A stretch of DNA of 64,000 bases from an uncultured Selenomonas sp. (GTDB lineage Bacteria > Bacillota > Negativicutes > Selenomonadales > Selenomonadaceae), in contig USAK01000003.1 in assembly GCA_900552565.1 (NCBI GenBank), positions 28,597 through 92,596 on the forward strand. Direction: 5' to 3'. The position numbers and the translations under genes are program-made. Positions within the stretch are counted from its first letter, which is position 1, and every line of letters starts with the position of its first letter. This document shows positions 1-10,010 of the stretch, piece by piece. A model generated the notes under the pieces. The model was not told the origin of the DNA and searched no databases. It worked only from the letters and a program-made list of their open reading frames with translations.

Positions 1-35
1 CAGATGTAGGCAAATCGTAGACAAATAAACAAAAG

Positions 36-80
36 AAACGGCTAGAATCCTTGTATTGCAAAGGTCCTAGCCGTTTTTCG
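36..80. terminator. Bidirectional intrinsic terminator
   Basis: A 10-bp perfect stem (AAACGGCTAG / CTAGCCGTTT) encloses a 21-nt loop that can pair further. It has a T run on the plus strand and a T-rich tail on the minus strand. It would end the minus-strand YitT gene and possibly a plus-strand gene left of the window. Confidence 0.8.
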
Positions 81-121
81 TTAAACGTCCTTATTATAGC
101 GAGGAATATCCATATCGTCAA

Positions 122-1063
122 CTATTTCTCGTGTTTTGGATGGCTGCTTTCGTAGGCCAGCTGCTTCTCATGCGTCTGCTGCCATTTGCGGCGCGCGTCT
201 TCGTAGCTCTCGCAGTCCAGCGTAAAGCCCTTGCCCGAGACTTCCGACGTATCCGAGACAATCATGAAGGCCTGCGGGTCATGATGGTTGACGATGGTCT
301 TGACGCGGCTGACCTGCGTGAGGCTCACGACGACGAACAAAATATTCTTGGGTTCCTCAGCAAAACCGCCGCGGCCGTCAATAAACGTCGCGCCGCGATG
401 GACATTTTCCATGATATCGCTGCAGATGGCCTTGGCCTGCGGCGAGACAATGAAAATGGACTTCTCGCGGTTGAGGCCGGCGGCCACGCGGTTCGTGAGC
501 TCGGCCGTCACATAGATGGAGACAATGCTGAAAAGAGCCACCTCAATGCCGAACAGCGCCACAGACCCCATGATGATGAGGAAATTCAGGATGAAGACGA
601 CCGTGCCGACATCGAGGGAGTAATATTTCTTCGTGACGGCCGCGATGACGTCGAGCCCGCCCGTATTGGCATTGGCGCGGAAGACCATACCGAAGCCGAC
701 GCCGGCGAGCACGCCGCCGAAAATCGAATTGAGCATCGGGTCCTGACAGATGCTCCAGCCGACGAGAAAATGCGTCGCATCGAGGATGACCGAAAGGGCT
801 ACCGTGCCGAAAATCGTATCAGCGGCGTAGAGCTTGCCAAACACATGGTAGGCAAGGTAAAGAATCGGCAGGTTGTAAACGAGGTTCTGCATGCCGACGG
901 GCAAATCCGTCAGATAGTAGATAATCAGCGCGACGCCGCTGATGCCGCCCGTCAGGAGATGAGCAGGGATCAGGAACAGGTTGAAGCCGAGGCAGACAAG
1001 CAGGCAGCCCATGGTAATCTGCAGATAGCGCAGGGCATGCTTGCGCCAAATATTCTGGTTCAT
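122..1063 (-). CDS. YitT family membrane protein (DUF161 + DUF2179)
   Basis: Predicted integral membrane protein of the YitT/DUF161 family, whose substrate is unknown. About the first 205 residues form several hydrophobic segments with the glycine-rich patterns LLTGGISGVALI and NANTGGLDVIAA. Residues from roughly 210 to 290 form the soluble DUF2179 domain, beginning near GLNREKSIFIVSP. I chose the ATG at 1063 (313 aa) over the one 10 codons upstream because AGAGAGGAAGG precedes it at good spacing. It is the last gene on this strand before a terminator. Family assignment is firm, cellular role is not known. Confidence 0.88.
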   Translation of the reverse strand: MNQNIWRKHALRYLQITMGCLLVCLGFNLFLIPAHLLTGGISGVALIIYYLTDLPVGMQNLVYNLPILYLAYHVFGKLYAADTIFGTVALSVILDATHFLVGWSICQDPMLNSIFGGVLAGVGFGMVFRANANTGGLDVIAAVTKKYYSLDVGTVVFILNFLIIMGSVALFGIEVALFSIVSIYVTAELTNRVAAGLNREKSIFIVSPQAKAICSDIMENVHRGATFIDGRGGFAEEPKNILFVVVSLTQVSRVKTIVNHHDPQAFMIVSDTSEVSGKGFTLDCESYEDARRKWQQTHEKQLAYESSHPKHEK

Positions 1064-1123
1064 GCGTACCTTCCTCTCTCTGAAGGATGACACGATGTAC
1101 GCTCTGTCACCCTTCAGGCAAAA

Positions 1124-1930
1124 TCAGGCAATGGTGAAAAAATCCTGTGACTTATGGTCCGTGACGACTTCGACATGGCCCTTGGTGCTGAGCTCTTCAC
1201 GCAGCCGCTCGGCAAGGACCTGCACGACAGGGAATTCCGTGCCGAAATGGCCGGCATCGATGACGTGCATGCCAAGTTCCGCCGCATGCTGGGCATCATG
1301 GTAGCGCACATCGCCCGTGACATAGGCATCGGCACCCATGGCCGCGGCCTTGGCGATGAACTCTGCGCCCGCGCCGCTACAGAGTGCAACCTTGCGCACG
1401 GGACGGTCGCCGGCATCGACAAAGCGCACATACTTCGTCGGCAGCGCCTTTTTCACCTGTTCCGCGAAATCGCGGATGGTCATCGGCTGCGGCAGGGAGC
1501 CGATACGGCCGAGACTTTCTACGCGGCCGTCATCATCCTGCGACGTGATGACAAAACTCGAGAGCTTGCCAAGACCGATGGCCTCGGCGAGAACGTCGTT
1601 GACGCCGCCGCGCGCGATGTCGAGATTTGTATGCGCCGCCGCCACGGCAATATCATGCTGCAAAAGAAGCTGCAGACGATGGCCAAGGGGCTCATCCGTG
1701 CGGATTTTCTTAATGGGCTTAAACAGAAGCGGATGATGCGCGACAATCATCTCCGCGCCTTCGCGAATGGCCTGACGCACGACAAGGTCGCTGACATCGA
1801 GGGCCACGAGCACGCGGCTGACTTCACGCGCGGGGCTGCCGACCAAAAGTCCCGGATTATCCCAGTCTTCTGCTAAATGACGCGGTGCAATGCGCTCCAG
1901 CGCATCCATGACAACTTGACATTTCACCAT
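1124..1930 (-). CDS. Nif3-like dinuclear metal centre protein
   Basis: Member of the Nif3/YqfO/YbgI family (also annotated as GTP cyclohydrolase 1 type 2-like), a hexameric toroid that binds two metal ions; its physiological reaction is unsettled. Metal-ligand motifs are visible: HHP at residues 65-67, AHTNLDIA near 97-104, and DAGHFGTE near the C-terminus. At 268 aa it is the short form without the central PII-like insertion found in Bacillus YqfO. Its ATG overlaps the end of trmK by 7 nt, so the two are translationally coupled, the same order as in many Firmicutes. Confidence 0.9.
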   Translation of the reverse strand: MVKCQVVMDALERIAPRHLAEDWDNPGLLVGSPAREVSRVLVALDVSDLVVRQAIREGAEMIVAHHPLLFKPIKKIRTDEPLGHRLQLLLQHDIAVAAAHTNLDIARGGVNDVLAEAIGLGKLSSFVITSQDDDGRVESLGRIGSLPQPMTIRDFAEQVKKALPTKYVRFVDAGDRPVRKVALCSGAGAEFIAKAAAMGADAYVTGDVRYHDAQHAAELGMHVIDAGHFGTEFPVVQVLAERLREELSTKGHVEVVTDHKSQDFFTIA

Positions 1931-2613
1931 GACAAATGCTCCCCCAATTCCTTGATATGGCGGATGACCGCCTGATATTTTTTCGACTTTCTGGCCTTTT
2001 CGCTCTTTTCCATGCCCGCAGCCACGCGGCGTTCCTGAAACAGCAGGGCCTCAATGTGATGGCGCAGCAAAGGCGGCTTTTTCTTCCAGAGCACCGGACC
2101 AATCTCCAGAAGAAGAGGTTCCGGCATCTTATGGCGGCCCCTCTTCGCCTTGATGATTTCATAGATGCGGCCGTCGTCGAGTACTAAGGATTCATCCTCA
2201 ATATACCAGTGCTTTTTGTAAAGCCACTGGCGAAGCTCGGCGGCTGCGCCCTGCGGCTGCAGAATGAGCGTCGTGAGCTCATTGACGACCTTCGGCGCGC
2301 CTTCAAGAATCTCAATCATCAGCGCGCCGCCCATGCCGGCGATGCAGACCGTATCGACTTCGCCGGGCTCGAGGCTCTGCAGCCCATCGCCGAGACGTAC
2401 CGAGATGACGTCGTCCGTCAGGCCGTTCTCGCGGACCGTGCGCACGGCCGCTTCATAAGGGCCGGCATTTTTATCGCTGGCAACGACGAATTTCGCCCGG
2501 CCCGACTGTACAAGTTCTACAGCGAGATACCCATGATCCGTGCCGATGTCCGCTACGCGGCTGCCCTCCGGCACAAAATCGGCCAGCGCCTGCAGGCGCT
2601 CACCAAGCTTCAT
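1924..2613 (-). CDS. trmK: tRNA (adenine(22)-N1)-methyltransferase
   Basis: S-adenosylmethionine-dependent enzyme that makes m1A22 in the D-loop of certain tRNAs. The 229-aa protein has the Rossmann SAM-binding motif VADIGTDHGYLAVEL near residues 20-34 and the family motif IAGMGG near 90. A C-terminal helical region rich in Lys/Arg follows the methyltransferase core. It sits between rpoD/tRNA-Asn and the overlapping nif3-like gene, the conserved Firmicutes sigA-trmK-yqfO neighbourhood, which supports the call. Confidence 0.93.
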   Translation of the reverse strand: MKLGERLQALADFVPEGSRVADIGTDHGYLAVELVQSGRAKFVVASDKNAGPYEAAVRTVRENGLTDDVISVRLGDGLQSLEPGEVDTVCIAGMGGALMIEILEGAPKVVNELTTLILQPQGAAAELRQWLYKKHWYIEDESLVLDDGRIYEIIKAKRGRHKMPEPLLLEIGPVLWKKKPPLLRHHIEALLFQERRVAAGMEKSEKARKSKKYQAVIRHIKELGEHLSW

Positions 2614-2705
2614 GAAAATCCCTCCTTCAAAAACAATATTCTGACTTTGCTTCTATCTTAACACAATAAAAAGGGTGTAACAAGCGTTACACCCTGAACA
2701 TTCAT

Positions 2706-2781
2706 TGGCTCCTCGAGCAGGATTCGAACCTGCGACAGCCTGATTAACAGTCAGGTGCTCTACCGGCTGAGCTATCGAGGA
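2706..2781 (-). tRNA. tRNA-Asn (GTT)
   Basis: Read on the minus strand, a full cloverleaf is visible: acceptor TCCTCGA pairs with TCGAGGA, D arm GCTC/GAGC, anticodon stem CCTGA/TCAGG with loop CTGTTAA (anticodon GTT), and T arm GCAGG-TTCGAAT-CCTGC. The discriminator is G and CCA is encoded. It has its own promoter upstream. Confidence 0.96.
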
Positions 2782-2799
2782 ATATCAACAACAGGTATT

Positions 2800-2828
2800 A
2801 TAATACACGAAAATCTTCGTTTTGGCAA
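2800..2828 (-). promoter_or_regulatory. Promoter of tRNA-Asn
   Basis: On the minus strand TTGCCA and TATTAT are separated by 17 bp, 18 bp upstream of the tRNA 5' end. Both hexamers match the vegetative consensus at 5 of 6 positions. Confidence 0.65.
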
Positions 2829-2849
2829 GCCCTTTTTGCAAAAAAAGTA

Positions 2850-2886
2850 AAAATAAAAAAGAAAAGGCCCGCGCATGCAGACCTTT
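2850..2886 (-). terminator. rpoD terminator
   Basis: On the minus strand AAAGGTC pairs with GGCCTTT (one G-U) and is followed by TTCTTTTTTATTTTT. It lies 9 bp past the rpoD stop and before the tRNA promoter. Confidence 0.7.
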
Positions 2887-2894
2887 CATTTGTA

Positions 2895-4034
2895 TCAGTC
2901 TAAGAAATCCTTGAGCTTGCGGCTGCGGCTCGGATGGCGCAGCTTGCGCAGTGCCTTGGCTTCAATCTGGCGGATGCGCTCGCGCGTGACGCCGAAGTTC
3001 TGGCCGACTTCCTCAAGCGTGCGGGCACGGCCGTCATCGAGGCCGAAGCGCAGGCGCAGAACTTTTTCCTCACGCGGCGTCAGCGTATCGAGGACATCCT
3101 CGAGCTGTTCCTTGAGAAGCATGAACGATGCCGCATCGGCAGGTGCCGGTGCGTCCTGGTCTTCGATGAAATCGCCGAGATGCGAATCCTCTTCCTCGCC
3201 GATTGGCGTCTCGAGGGAAACCGGCTCCTGCGCGATTTTCATGATTTCGCGCACGCGCTCGACCGAGATTTCCATCTCCTTGGCGATTTCCTCAGGGGTC
3301 GGTTCACGGCCGAGCTGCTGCAGCAGTTGACGCGAAACGCGGATGAGCTTGTTGATGGTCTCGACCATGTGCACCGGAATACGGATGGTGCGAGCCTGGT
3401 CAGCGATGGCGCGCGTGATGGCCTGACGAATCCACCACGTTGCGTACGTACTGAACTTATAGCCCTTGTTATAGTCGAACTTCTCCACGGCCTTGATGAG
3501 GCCGAGATTGCCTTCCTGAATCAGGTCGAGGAAGAGCATGCCGCGTCCGACATAGCGTTTGGCGATGCTGACGACGAGGCGCAGGTTGGCTTCCGCCAGA
3601 CGTTTCTGTGCTTCTTCGTCGCCGGCCTCCATGCGCTTGGCGAGAGCGACTTCCTCTTCGGCCGTCAGCAGAGGCACGCGGCCAATCTCCTTGAGGTACA
3701 TGCGGACCGGATCATCGATGCTAACGCCCTCCGGTACCGAAAGGTCAATCTCAACATCCTCATCCGTCTTATCGATATCGACATCATCATCATTCGAATT
3801 ATCCTGAGAGTCATCGACAATCTCAATCCCGCGTTTGCTGAACGTATCGTACATGGTGTCGATTTCATCCGGTGTGAGATCCTGTTTCTGCAATGCATCG
3901 ATGAGCTCTCCATAGGTCAGAGTGCCGCCGTTCTTTTTGCCCTTCGCCAGGAGATTCTCTACGATTTCCGAGCTCTGATTTTTCTCAGGACTGCGGCTCT
4001 TGCCGGCAGCTTTTGCTGTCTTCTTTTCAGCCAT
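2895..4034 (-). CDS. rpoD: Primary RNA polymerase sigma factor (RpoD/SigA)
   Basis: Housekeeping sigma factor directing RNA polymerase to -35/-10 promoters. The 379-aa protein has a basic N-terminus, region 1.1 ([12 protein letters not shown]), an acidic linker rich in Asp/Glu, region 2 with [20 protein letters not shown] and [17 protein letters not shown], region 3, and region 4 ending in an HTH ([20 protein letters not shown]). The ATG at 4034 is preferred to an upstream one at 4088, because GAAAGGGGG precedes it and the longer reading would overlap dnaG. It lies directly downstream of dnaG, as in the classical macromolecular synthesis operon. Confidence 0.96.
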   Translation of the reverse strand: MAEKKTAKAAGKSRSPEKNQSSEIVENLLAKGKKNGGTLTYGELIDALQKQDLTPDEIDTMYDTFSKRGIEIVDDSQDNSNDDDVDIDKTDEDVEIDLSVPEGVSIDDPVRMYLKEIGRVPLLTAEEEVALAKRMEAGDEEAQKRLAEANLRLVVSIAKRYVGRGMLFLDLIQEGNLGLIKAVEKFDYNKGYKFSTYATWWIRQAITRAIADQARTIRIPVHMVETINKLIRVSRQLLQQLGREPTPEEIAKEMEISVERVREIMKIAQEPVSLETPIGEEEDSHLGDFIEDQDAPAPADAASFMLLKEQLEDVLDTLTPREEKVLRLRFGLDDGRARTLEEVGQNFGVTRERIRQIEAKALRKLRHPSRSRKLKDFLD

Positions 4035-4081
4035 TCGACTGCCCCCTTTCCATGCGTTCCATCCATCTTTTCCCAAGTGAC

Positions 4082-5878
4082 TTACCATTCATCCATTTCA
4101 TGTTTAATCTTATTTACCTCATTCAATTCCTGCAGACAGGCCTCATGCTGGCCATTCTGCGCATATTCATTTGCTTTGCGGCTGTGCTCCGCGTAAAGAG
4201 CATTGAGATACGCCCTGCGCAGCACGCGCAGTGAATCATCATAAGCTTCCGCTTCCTCACGGCCGCCGAGGTCTTCGACCAGGGCCCGTGAAAGCTCGGC
4301 TGCCGCTTCATCACTCAGAGATGCGGCGCTCGCCTCATCGACCGGACGCCCCTGCTCCATCGACGTCTTAAAAAACGTCAAGATCTCGCGCTGGGCAGGA
4401 CTCTGTATGCCCTCAAGCGGCACGATGGTCTCCAGATGCACCAGAACGGCGGCATCCTGCCAGGCCATACGGATGACGATGCGTCCGGCCTTCTGCAGCG
4501 CCGTGTCCTGCCGGACGATGGCCTGCCGGATGGGCTGGCGTGCCGGCAAAGCCGCCTGTTCCGTTCCGCCATGGTAATGACGGATTTCCGAACGCACAAG
4601 CCCTTCATCAAGCATCAGCGTCTGCGCGAGTTTTTTCTCATATTCCATGCGGGCTGCCGGCTCGCGGATGCCCGCGAGCACAGGCAGCATCTCATGAAGT
4701 GCCCTGACTTTGCCGTCAAGCGTATCGTAATTGACATGCGACAGCACGTAGCGCAGACGGTACTCGACGAGCGGCAGCGCCTTATCGACGAGTTTGCGGA
4801 AGGCATCGGCCCCGTGCCTGCGGATAAATTCATCAGGGTCCTTGCCATCCGGCACGACAATGACGCGGACCACGGCCCCCGTATCACGCACGATGGAAAG
4901 TGCGCGGATGGTTGCTTTCTGGCCGGCCTCATCGCTGTCGTAGCAAAAGCAGATTTCCGGTGCGTAGTGCAGGAGCTTCTTGGCGTGCTCGGGGGTAAAC
5001 GAAGTGCCAAGAGACGCCACGACATTATGAACGCCGGCATCGAAGACCGAAATCGCATCCATGTAGCCTTCGACCACAATGGCGCGGCCCTCCTGCTGAA
5101 TGGCGCGGTGTGAACGGTCAAGACCAAAGAGAATTTTTCTCTTGTTGAACAATATGGTTTCCGGTGTATTGAGGTACTTCGGTGTCGAATCGTCAAGCAC
5201 ACGCCCGCCAAAACCGACGACGCGTCCGCGTTCATCGGCGATAGGAATGATGACGCGTCCGCGGAAACGGTCGTAAAGGCCGTTTCCCTGCTTTCGCTCT
5301 GCTGAAAGGCCGCTTGCGAGCAAAAATTCCTGCTTGATTCCACGCTTCAGGAAAGCCGTGGACAACTTATCCCAGGCAGGCGGCGCATAGCCGAGCTGAA
5401 ATTCCTCAATGGTCTCCTCACGGATGCCGCGTCCGGCAAAATAGGCTTTGCCCGTCTCTCCCATGCGTGTCATCGTCAGGCAGTTATGGAAGAAATCGCG
5501 GGCGAGCTCATTGACCTTACGCAGGTCTTTGATTTCGCGCTCCCGCGCAATCTCCTGCGGGCTCCTTCTGCGCTCCGGCAGCGGGATACCCAGCTTCTCT
5601 GCCTGCAGCTTGATTGCGTCAAAATACGAGATGTTTTCGATAAGCGAAATAAACTTGAACGCGTTGCCGCCGGCATGACAGCCGAAACAGTAGAAAAAGC
5701 CTTTATCCGGAACGACCGAGAACGACGCTGTCTTTTCCTGATGGAACGGGCAGCAGCCCCAGTAACGGTTGCCCCTGCGCTTCAGGGGCACATAGCCCTG
5801 CACCACGCGCAGGATGTCCGTCGCCTCGCTGACTCGTTCAACGAAGTCATCCATCGCCTCATTTCGCATTCGTTCCAA
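4082..5878 (-). CDS. dnaG: DNA primase
   Basis: Synthesises RNA primers for lagging-strand replication. The 598-aa protein has the N-terminal CHC2 zinc finger (CCPFHQEK...[11 protein letters not shown], residues ~40-70), a catalytic core, and a TOPRIM domain with the VVEGYMDAI glutamate and the [11 protein letters not shown] acidic motif. A helicase-binding C-terminal region follows. The likely start is a TTG at 5878 behind a very purine-rich GGAGGGGGGAAGG; ATG codons a few residues inside are alternatives. rpoD follows 47 bp downstream. Confidence 0.94.
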   Translation of the reverse strand: MERMRNEAMDDFVERVSEATDILRVVQGYVPLKRRGNRYWGCCPFHQEKTASFSVVPDKGFFYCFGCHAGGNAFKFISLIENISYFDAIKLQAEKLGIPLPERRRSPQEIAREREIKDLRKVNELARDFFHNCLTMTRMGETGKAYFAGRGIREETIEEFQLGYAPPAWDKLSTAFLKRGIKQEFLLASGLSAERKQGNGLYDRFRGRVIIPIADERGRVVGFGGRVLDDSTPKYLNTPETILFNKRKILFGLDRSHRAIQQEGRAIVVEGYMDAISVFDAGVHNVVASLGTSFTPEHAKKLLHYAPEICFCYDSDEAGQKATIRALSIVRDTGAVVRVIVVPDGKDPDEFIRRHGADAFRKLVDKALPLVEYRLRYVLSHVNYDTLDGKVRALHEMLPVLAGIREPAARMEYEKKLAQTLMLDEGLVRSEIRHYHGGTEQAALPARQPIRQAIVRQDTALQKAGRIVIRMAWQDAAVLVHLETIVPLEGIQSPAQREILTFFKTSMEQGRPVDEASAASLSDEAAAELSRALVEDLGGREEAEAYDDSLRVLRRAYLNALYAEHSRKANEYAQNGQHEACLQELNEVNKIKHEMDEW

Positions 5879-6104
5879 ATCATGTCATCCTTCCCCCCTC
5901 CCTGCACCTGCACGAAGGGGCACTTTAGTATATTCTCTACAATTCGCAAAAAACCTTCTTGAACTTTACAAAGTTTCTATCGCGGCCGGCATCGTCTACT
6001 GCGGAGGCCGTAAAAAAAGCTCCATCAGTCTTTTCAGGTATATATTCCGCAAAAAAATGAAATATCCTTTTCTTTCGTGAAAATTTTCCGCCCTGTTCAA
6101 CATC

Positions 6105-7097
6105 CTAGCGGCGGAATACCGGCGGGATGAAAATTTCCGAGAACAATTGTACGGCGTAGCTGTCCGTGAGCCCCGCCACGTAATCCGCGACAATCCGCTC
6201 ACGCCCCCAGCGCTCTTCCCGCTGGCAGAATTCTTCCGGCAACTTGTCCGGATGCTCGCTGAAATACGCATAGAGCTGACGCAACATGAAGCCGGCCTGA
6301 CGTCTCTCATGAGCAAGTGCATCAGAAAGGTATATGTGTTCGAACATAAAGTTCCGGAACACATCCATGACATCTTTGACTTCGTCCGACTGGCGGATAT
6401 CCCCGAGGTCCTGCGAGTTCTCAATCATATCGGCCACCATGCTCGTAATCATATGCGAGGTATCCGGGCCAAAGCGTTCGTAGACGATGGCAGGCAGGTC
6501 GCCTTTTTTCAGCAGTCCCGCCCTGAGACTATCATCGTAGTCGTGCGTGAGATACGCAATGCGATCGGCCGTGCGCACGATGCGTCCTTCGAGCGTTTTC
6601 GGGCGGTGCCTTCCGGTGTGATTGACGATGCCGTCTTTGACTTCATACGTCAGGTTGAGCCCCCTGCCGCCTTTCTCAAGGAATTCCACGACGCGCAGGC
6701 TCTGCTCATTGTGGGAAAAATGGCCGGTGAGCTCGTTCATCACGGCTTCGCCGGCATGGCCAAACGGCGTGTGGCCGACATCATGCCCTAAAGCGATGGC
6801 CTCAACGAGGTCCTCATTGAGCCGAAGGCCGCGGGCAATCGTCCTTGAAATCTGTGCGACTTCCAGGCTGTGCGTCATGCGCGTGCGGTAATGGTCGCCC
6901 GCCATGATGTAGACCTGCGTCTTATGCTTGAGGCGCCGAAATGACTTCGAGTGCAGGATGCAGTCACGGTCGCGCTGGAATTTCGTGCGCAGGGCACATT
7001 CCTCTACCGGCTGCCTGCGCCTGGCCTCGCGGCTCTTCGCCGCCTGCGGTGCCAGATACTCATATTCAAGTGCCTCGGTCCGTTCCCGGATGTTCAC
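6105..7097 (-). CDS. dgt: dGTP triphosphohydrolase-like HD protein
   Basis: HD-superfamily dNTP triphosphohydrolase (dGTPase type 2-like) that would hydrolyse dNTPs to nucleosides and triphosphate and help balance pools. The metal-binding HD signature is clear: RTRMTHSLEV and LGHDVGHTPFGHAGE in the first 130 residues, then TADRIAYLTHDYDD. About 330 aa, the short type usual in Firmicutes. The GTG at 7097 fits GGAGGG plus a 6-nt spacer; an ATG two codons upstream would sit on the Shine-Dalgarno. It heads the dnaG-rpoD group, and a 226-bp gap to dnaG may hold another promoter. Confidence 0.9.
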   Translation of the reverse strand: MNIRERTEALEYEYLAPQAAKSREARRRQPVEECALRTKFQRDRDCILHSKSFRRLKHKTQVYIMAGDHYRTRMTHSLEVAQISRTIARGLRLNEDLVEAIALGHDVGHTPFGHAGEAVMNELTGHFSHNEQSLRVVEFLEKGGRGLNLTYEVKDGIVNHTGRHRPKTLEGRIVRTADRIAYLTHDYDDSLRAGLLKKGDLPAIVYERFGPDTSHMITSMVADMIENSQDLGDIRQSDEVKDVMDVFRNFMFEHIYLSDALAHERRQAGFMLRQLYAYFSEHPDKLPEEFCQREERWGRERIVADYVAGLTDSYAVQLFSEIFIPPVFRR

Positions 7098-7206
7098 AGC
7101 CATCCCTCCTCTCTTGTGATGGACAAATAACAGCTTTTGTCATATAATTATATATTACGCGCTCGGCACAAAATTTCCTGCCGGCACTGTTTCATTTCTT
7201 CACATT

Positions 7207-7235
7207 TTGCAAAATATGCATGACAGGAGTAAAAT
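7207..7235 (+). promoter_or_regulatory. Promoter of the lptA-like gene
   Basis: TTGCAA and TAAAAT are separated by 17 bp; the predicted start site is about 25 bp before the start codon. It lies in the divergent region between dgt and this gene. Confidence 0.6.
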
Positions 7236-7265
7236 AATATTATCTATAATTATGAGGTGATCCTG

Positions 7266-7814
7266 TTGCATACGATAGGGAAAAATAAAGGAAAAATACT
7301 CTTATGCTGCTGCCTGCTGGCCGGTCTGACCGGTACTGCCTTTGCCGCGACGCCGGAGCCTGTCACCGAAGTCCACCCCGCCGTTTCTTTCTCACAGGAC
7401 GTACAGCCGGCGATTTCCGCCAGTTCCATCCACTATGATGAACAGGCCGGCCGTTACATCTGCCACGGCAATGTGCGCATCAGCCTCGGCGACCGCCTGA
7501 TTATGGCCGATGAAGCGCAGCTCACGAGCGACCTCAGCAGCATCTGGACGCAGGGCAATGCCCGCCTGATTGAAGGCGAGAATATCTTCAGCAGTGAAGC
7601 CATCTACGCCCGCCCCAACGACGACACAGCTTATTTCTTCGGCGAACGCTGCAAATTGAAACGTCCGGGACTCGCGATTGCCAGCGACTCCATCGAATAC
7701 CGCTGGCAGGAAAAAACGGCCAGCTTCGACGGCCATGTGCTGTTCATTGACAGCGACGGTGAAAAAGTCGCCGCCCACCTCGAGTACGATTTCAATAAGA
7801 ACAAGGCTTCCTAA
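7266..7814 (+). CDS. LptA/OstA-like periplasmic protein
   Basis: Likely periplasmic protein of the LptA/OstA beta-jellyroll family, which bridges lipopolysaccharide from the inner to the outer membrane. An N-terminal signal peptide (KILLCCCLLAGLTGTAFA) is followed by short beta-rich repeats with typical OstA patterns: ISASSIHYDEQAGRYICHGN, RLIMADEAQLTS, IEGENIFSSEAIY and DSIEYRWQEKTASFDGHV. The start is placed at a TTG (7266) because GAGGTGATC sits just upstream; a GTG at 7257 lies within that Shine-Dalgarno. It stands alone, without lptB/lptC/kdsC. A terminator shared with glyS follows. Function is inferred from domain only. Confidence 0.8.
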   Translation: MHTIGKNKGKILLCCCLLAGLTGTAFAATPEPVTEVHPAVSFSQDVQPAISASSIHYDEQAGRYICHGNVRISLGDRLIMADEAQLTSDLSSIWTQGNARLIEGENIFSSEAIYARPNDDTAYFFGERCKLKRPGLAIASDSIEYRWQEKTASFDGHVLFIDSDGEKVAAHLEYDFNKNKAS

Positions 7815-7856
7815 AAAGCATTTGCACTCTCAAAAGCATAAGACAGGGAGAACAAA

Positions 7857-7897
7857 AAGAAGGGCCTGACGTCCAAAACGGACGCCGGGTCCTTCTT
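7857..7897. terminator. Shared terminator between lptA-like gene and glyS
   Basis: A long stem (AAAGAAGGGCC..CGTCC with GGACG..GGGTCCTTCTTT) around an AAAA loop, T-rich on both exits. It lies between two convergent genes. Confidence 0.85.
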
Positions 7898-7952
7898 TAT
7901 TTATACTTTATCCTGCAGGCTTCACAGCAGGAAATGTCCGGCCTCAGCCAAA

Positions 7953-10007
7953 TCAGCCAAGAACAATCTTCGTGAAATCAGCGATGCGGTTGACGAGCTC
8001 GTCAATGGTCTTGAGGAGTGCCAAGCGGTTGTTCTTGATACTCTCATCCTTGTCCATGACCATGACATCATCGAAGAAGGTGGTGATGGGCTGCGTGAGC
8101 TCAGTGAGTGCGTCAATGGCCTTGCCGTAGGCCTCAGCCTTGATGTCAGCATCGACAGCGGCAACGGCTTTTTCATAGGCAGCAAAGAGATTTTTCTCTG
8201 CGTCCGTCTGGAACAGGCCGGCGTCGACTTTGTCGAATGCGGCTTTCTTCGCGAGGTTGGCCACGCGGACAAAGGCCTGAATGCCATCGGCAGCGCGGTC
8301 AGAAGCAGCGTAAGCGGCCACGGCCTCAGCGCGCAGGGCCACAGCGTAAATATCATCGACATCGGCGAGAACGGCATCGACAACATCATAGCGGATGTTC
8401 TCAAGGACATTCTTGAGGCGCAGGCGGATGAAGTCAGCGACATCCTGCTGCATCTTGGCGCGGGCCTTCTCATCCGTCATGCCGTAGAGGTCCATGGCCT
8501 TGGCGACGACAGCGGTGAGGCTCAGATGATATTTGGCTTCAATCATCATGTTGACGAGGCCGAGAGCCTGACGGCGCAGTGCAAACGGGTCCTGCGAACC
8601 CGTCGGAATCTTGCCGAGGCTGAACGTACCGACAATCGTATCAATCTTGTCGGCGAGGCTAACGATGCGGCCGGCCGTCGTCTGCGGCTGGCTGTCACCG
8701 GCAAAGCGCGGCTTGTAATGCTCGTCGATGGCAATGGCGACTTTCTCGCACTCGCCATCGAGCTTTGCGTACTCGCGGCCCATAATGCCCTGCAGCTCGG
8801 TGAACTCCGTGACCATACCCGTAACGAGGTCTGCCTTCGAGAGGATGGCAGCGCGTTTTGCGTGCTTATGTGCCTTCTCGTCGGCACCGATGGCATCGGC
8901 GATGAAGTCGGCGAGTTTTTCGAGGCGTTCGGTCTTTTCGTACATCGTGCCGAGGCCCTGCTGGAAGACAACAGTCTTGAGCTTTTCGCGGTGCTCTTCA
9001 AGGCTCTTCTTGCGGTCTTCGTCAAAGAAGAACTGAGCATCGGCAAGGCGGGCGCGCAACACGCGCTCATTGCCGTGCTGAACAGTCTCGAGGTATTCCT
9101 TGCCGCCGTTGCGGACCGTGATAAAGAGCGGCAAAAGCTTGCCGTCGGCCGTCTTGACCGGGAAATAGCGCTGATGGTCACGCATCGGCGTGATGACAGC
9201 TTCCGGCGGCAGGGCGAGGTATTTGTCCTCAAATTTGCCGCAGAGGGCCGTCGGATACTCGACGAGGTAGAGGACCTCTTCGAGCAGGTCTTCCGTGATT
9301 TCGGCCTGGCCGCCGTTTTCCTTGGCGACGGCTTCAATCTGCTCGCGAATCATGGCCTTGCGCTTATCCTGGTCAACGATGATGAAGTTCTCCTCGCAGG
9401 CCTTCTCATAGTCAGCGGCAGAGGCAATCGTGAAGTCGCCTTTCGAGAGGAAGCGGTGGCCGCGCGACGTGCGGCCCGACTTGACATTGGCCAGCTCGAA
9501 CGGGATGACGTCTTTGTCATAGAGTGCGACGAACCAGCGAATCGGGCGGATAAACTTGAAGTCGAGGTCGCCCCAGCGCATGTTGTTCGGGAACGAGAGT
9601 CCGCAGACGAGCTCTGGCAGCAGCGTCTCGAGGATTTTGGCCGTCGGCTGTCCTTCTTCGTGTACTTCCGCATAGACATAGCCGTCTTTGACGACAAGGT
9701 CTTTCGGGTCGACATGCTGACCGCGGGCAAAGCCCTGTGCTGCCTTTGTCGGATTGCCATCGGCGTCGAAGGCAATCTTGACGGACGGGCCGCGGTTCTC
9801 GCTCGCAACATCCTCCTGCTTGTCGGCAAGGCCTTTGACCAGCAGAGCCGTGCGGCGCGGCGTGCCGAGCGTGCGGACAGATTCATAAGCGATGCGGTTT
9901 TCCTTGAATGCCTTCTCGGCATTTTCCTTGAGCTGGGCCAGTGTGCCCGGCATGACGTGCGCCGGAACTTCTTCCGTGCCGATTTCAAATAACAGATCTT
10001 TAGCCAT
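7953..10007 (-). CDS. glyS: Glycyl-tRNA synthetase beta subunit
   Basis: Beta subunit of the bacterial alpha2beta2 glycyl-tRNA synthetase, which contributes tRNA recognition. The 684-aa protein has the family start LLFEIGTEEVPAHVMP, the conserved MRDHQRYFPV segment near residue 275, an HD-like middle domain, and the C-terminal tRNA-binding region with FFDDVMVMDKDE. It begins 3 nt after the glyQ stop, so the two subunits form an operon controlled by the glycine T-box upstream of glyQ. Confidence 0.97.
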   Translation of the reverse strand: MAKDLLFEIGTEEVPAHVMPGTLAQLKENAEKAFKENRIAYESVRTLGTPRRTALLVKGLADKQEDVASENRGPSVKIAFDADGNPTKAAQGFARGQHVDPKDLVVKDGYVYAEVHEEGQPTAKILETLLPELVCGLSFPNNMRWGDLDFKFIRPIRWFVALYDKDVIPFELANVKSGRTSRGHRFLSKGDFTIASAADYEKACEENFIIVDQDKRKAMIREQIEAVAKENGGQAEITEDLLEEVLYLVEYPTALCGKFEDKYLALPPEAVITPMRDHQRYFPVKTADGKLLPLFITVRNGGKEYLETVQHGNERVLRARLADAQFFFDEDRKKSLEEHREKLKTVVFQQGLGTMYEKTERLEKLADFIADAIGADEKAHKHAKRAAILSKADLVTGMVTEFTELQGIMGREYAKLDGECEKVAIAIDEHYKPRFAGDSQPQTTAGRIVSLADKIDTIVGTFSLGKIPTGSQDPFALRRQALGLVNMMIEAKYHLSLTAVVAKAMDLYGMTDEKARAKMQQDVADFIRLRLKNVLENIRYDVVDAVLADVDDIYAVALRAEAVAAYAASDRAADGIQAFVRVANLAKKAAFDKVDAGLFQTDAEKNLFAAYEKAVAAVDADIKAEAYGKAIDALTELTQPITTFFDDVMVMDKDESIKNNRLALLKTIDELVNRIADFTKIVLG

Positions 10008-10010
10008 GGC

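Noticed and set aside
8526-9992. Long plus-strand frame opposite glyS
   Set aside because: Antisense shadow created by codon bias; no ribosome site and no recognisable domain, whereas glyS is certain.
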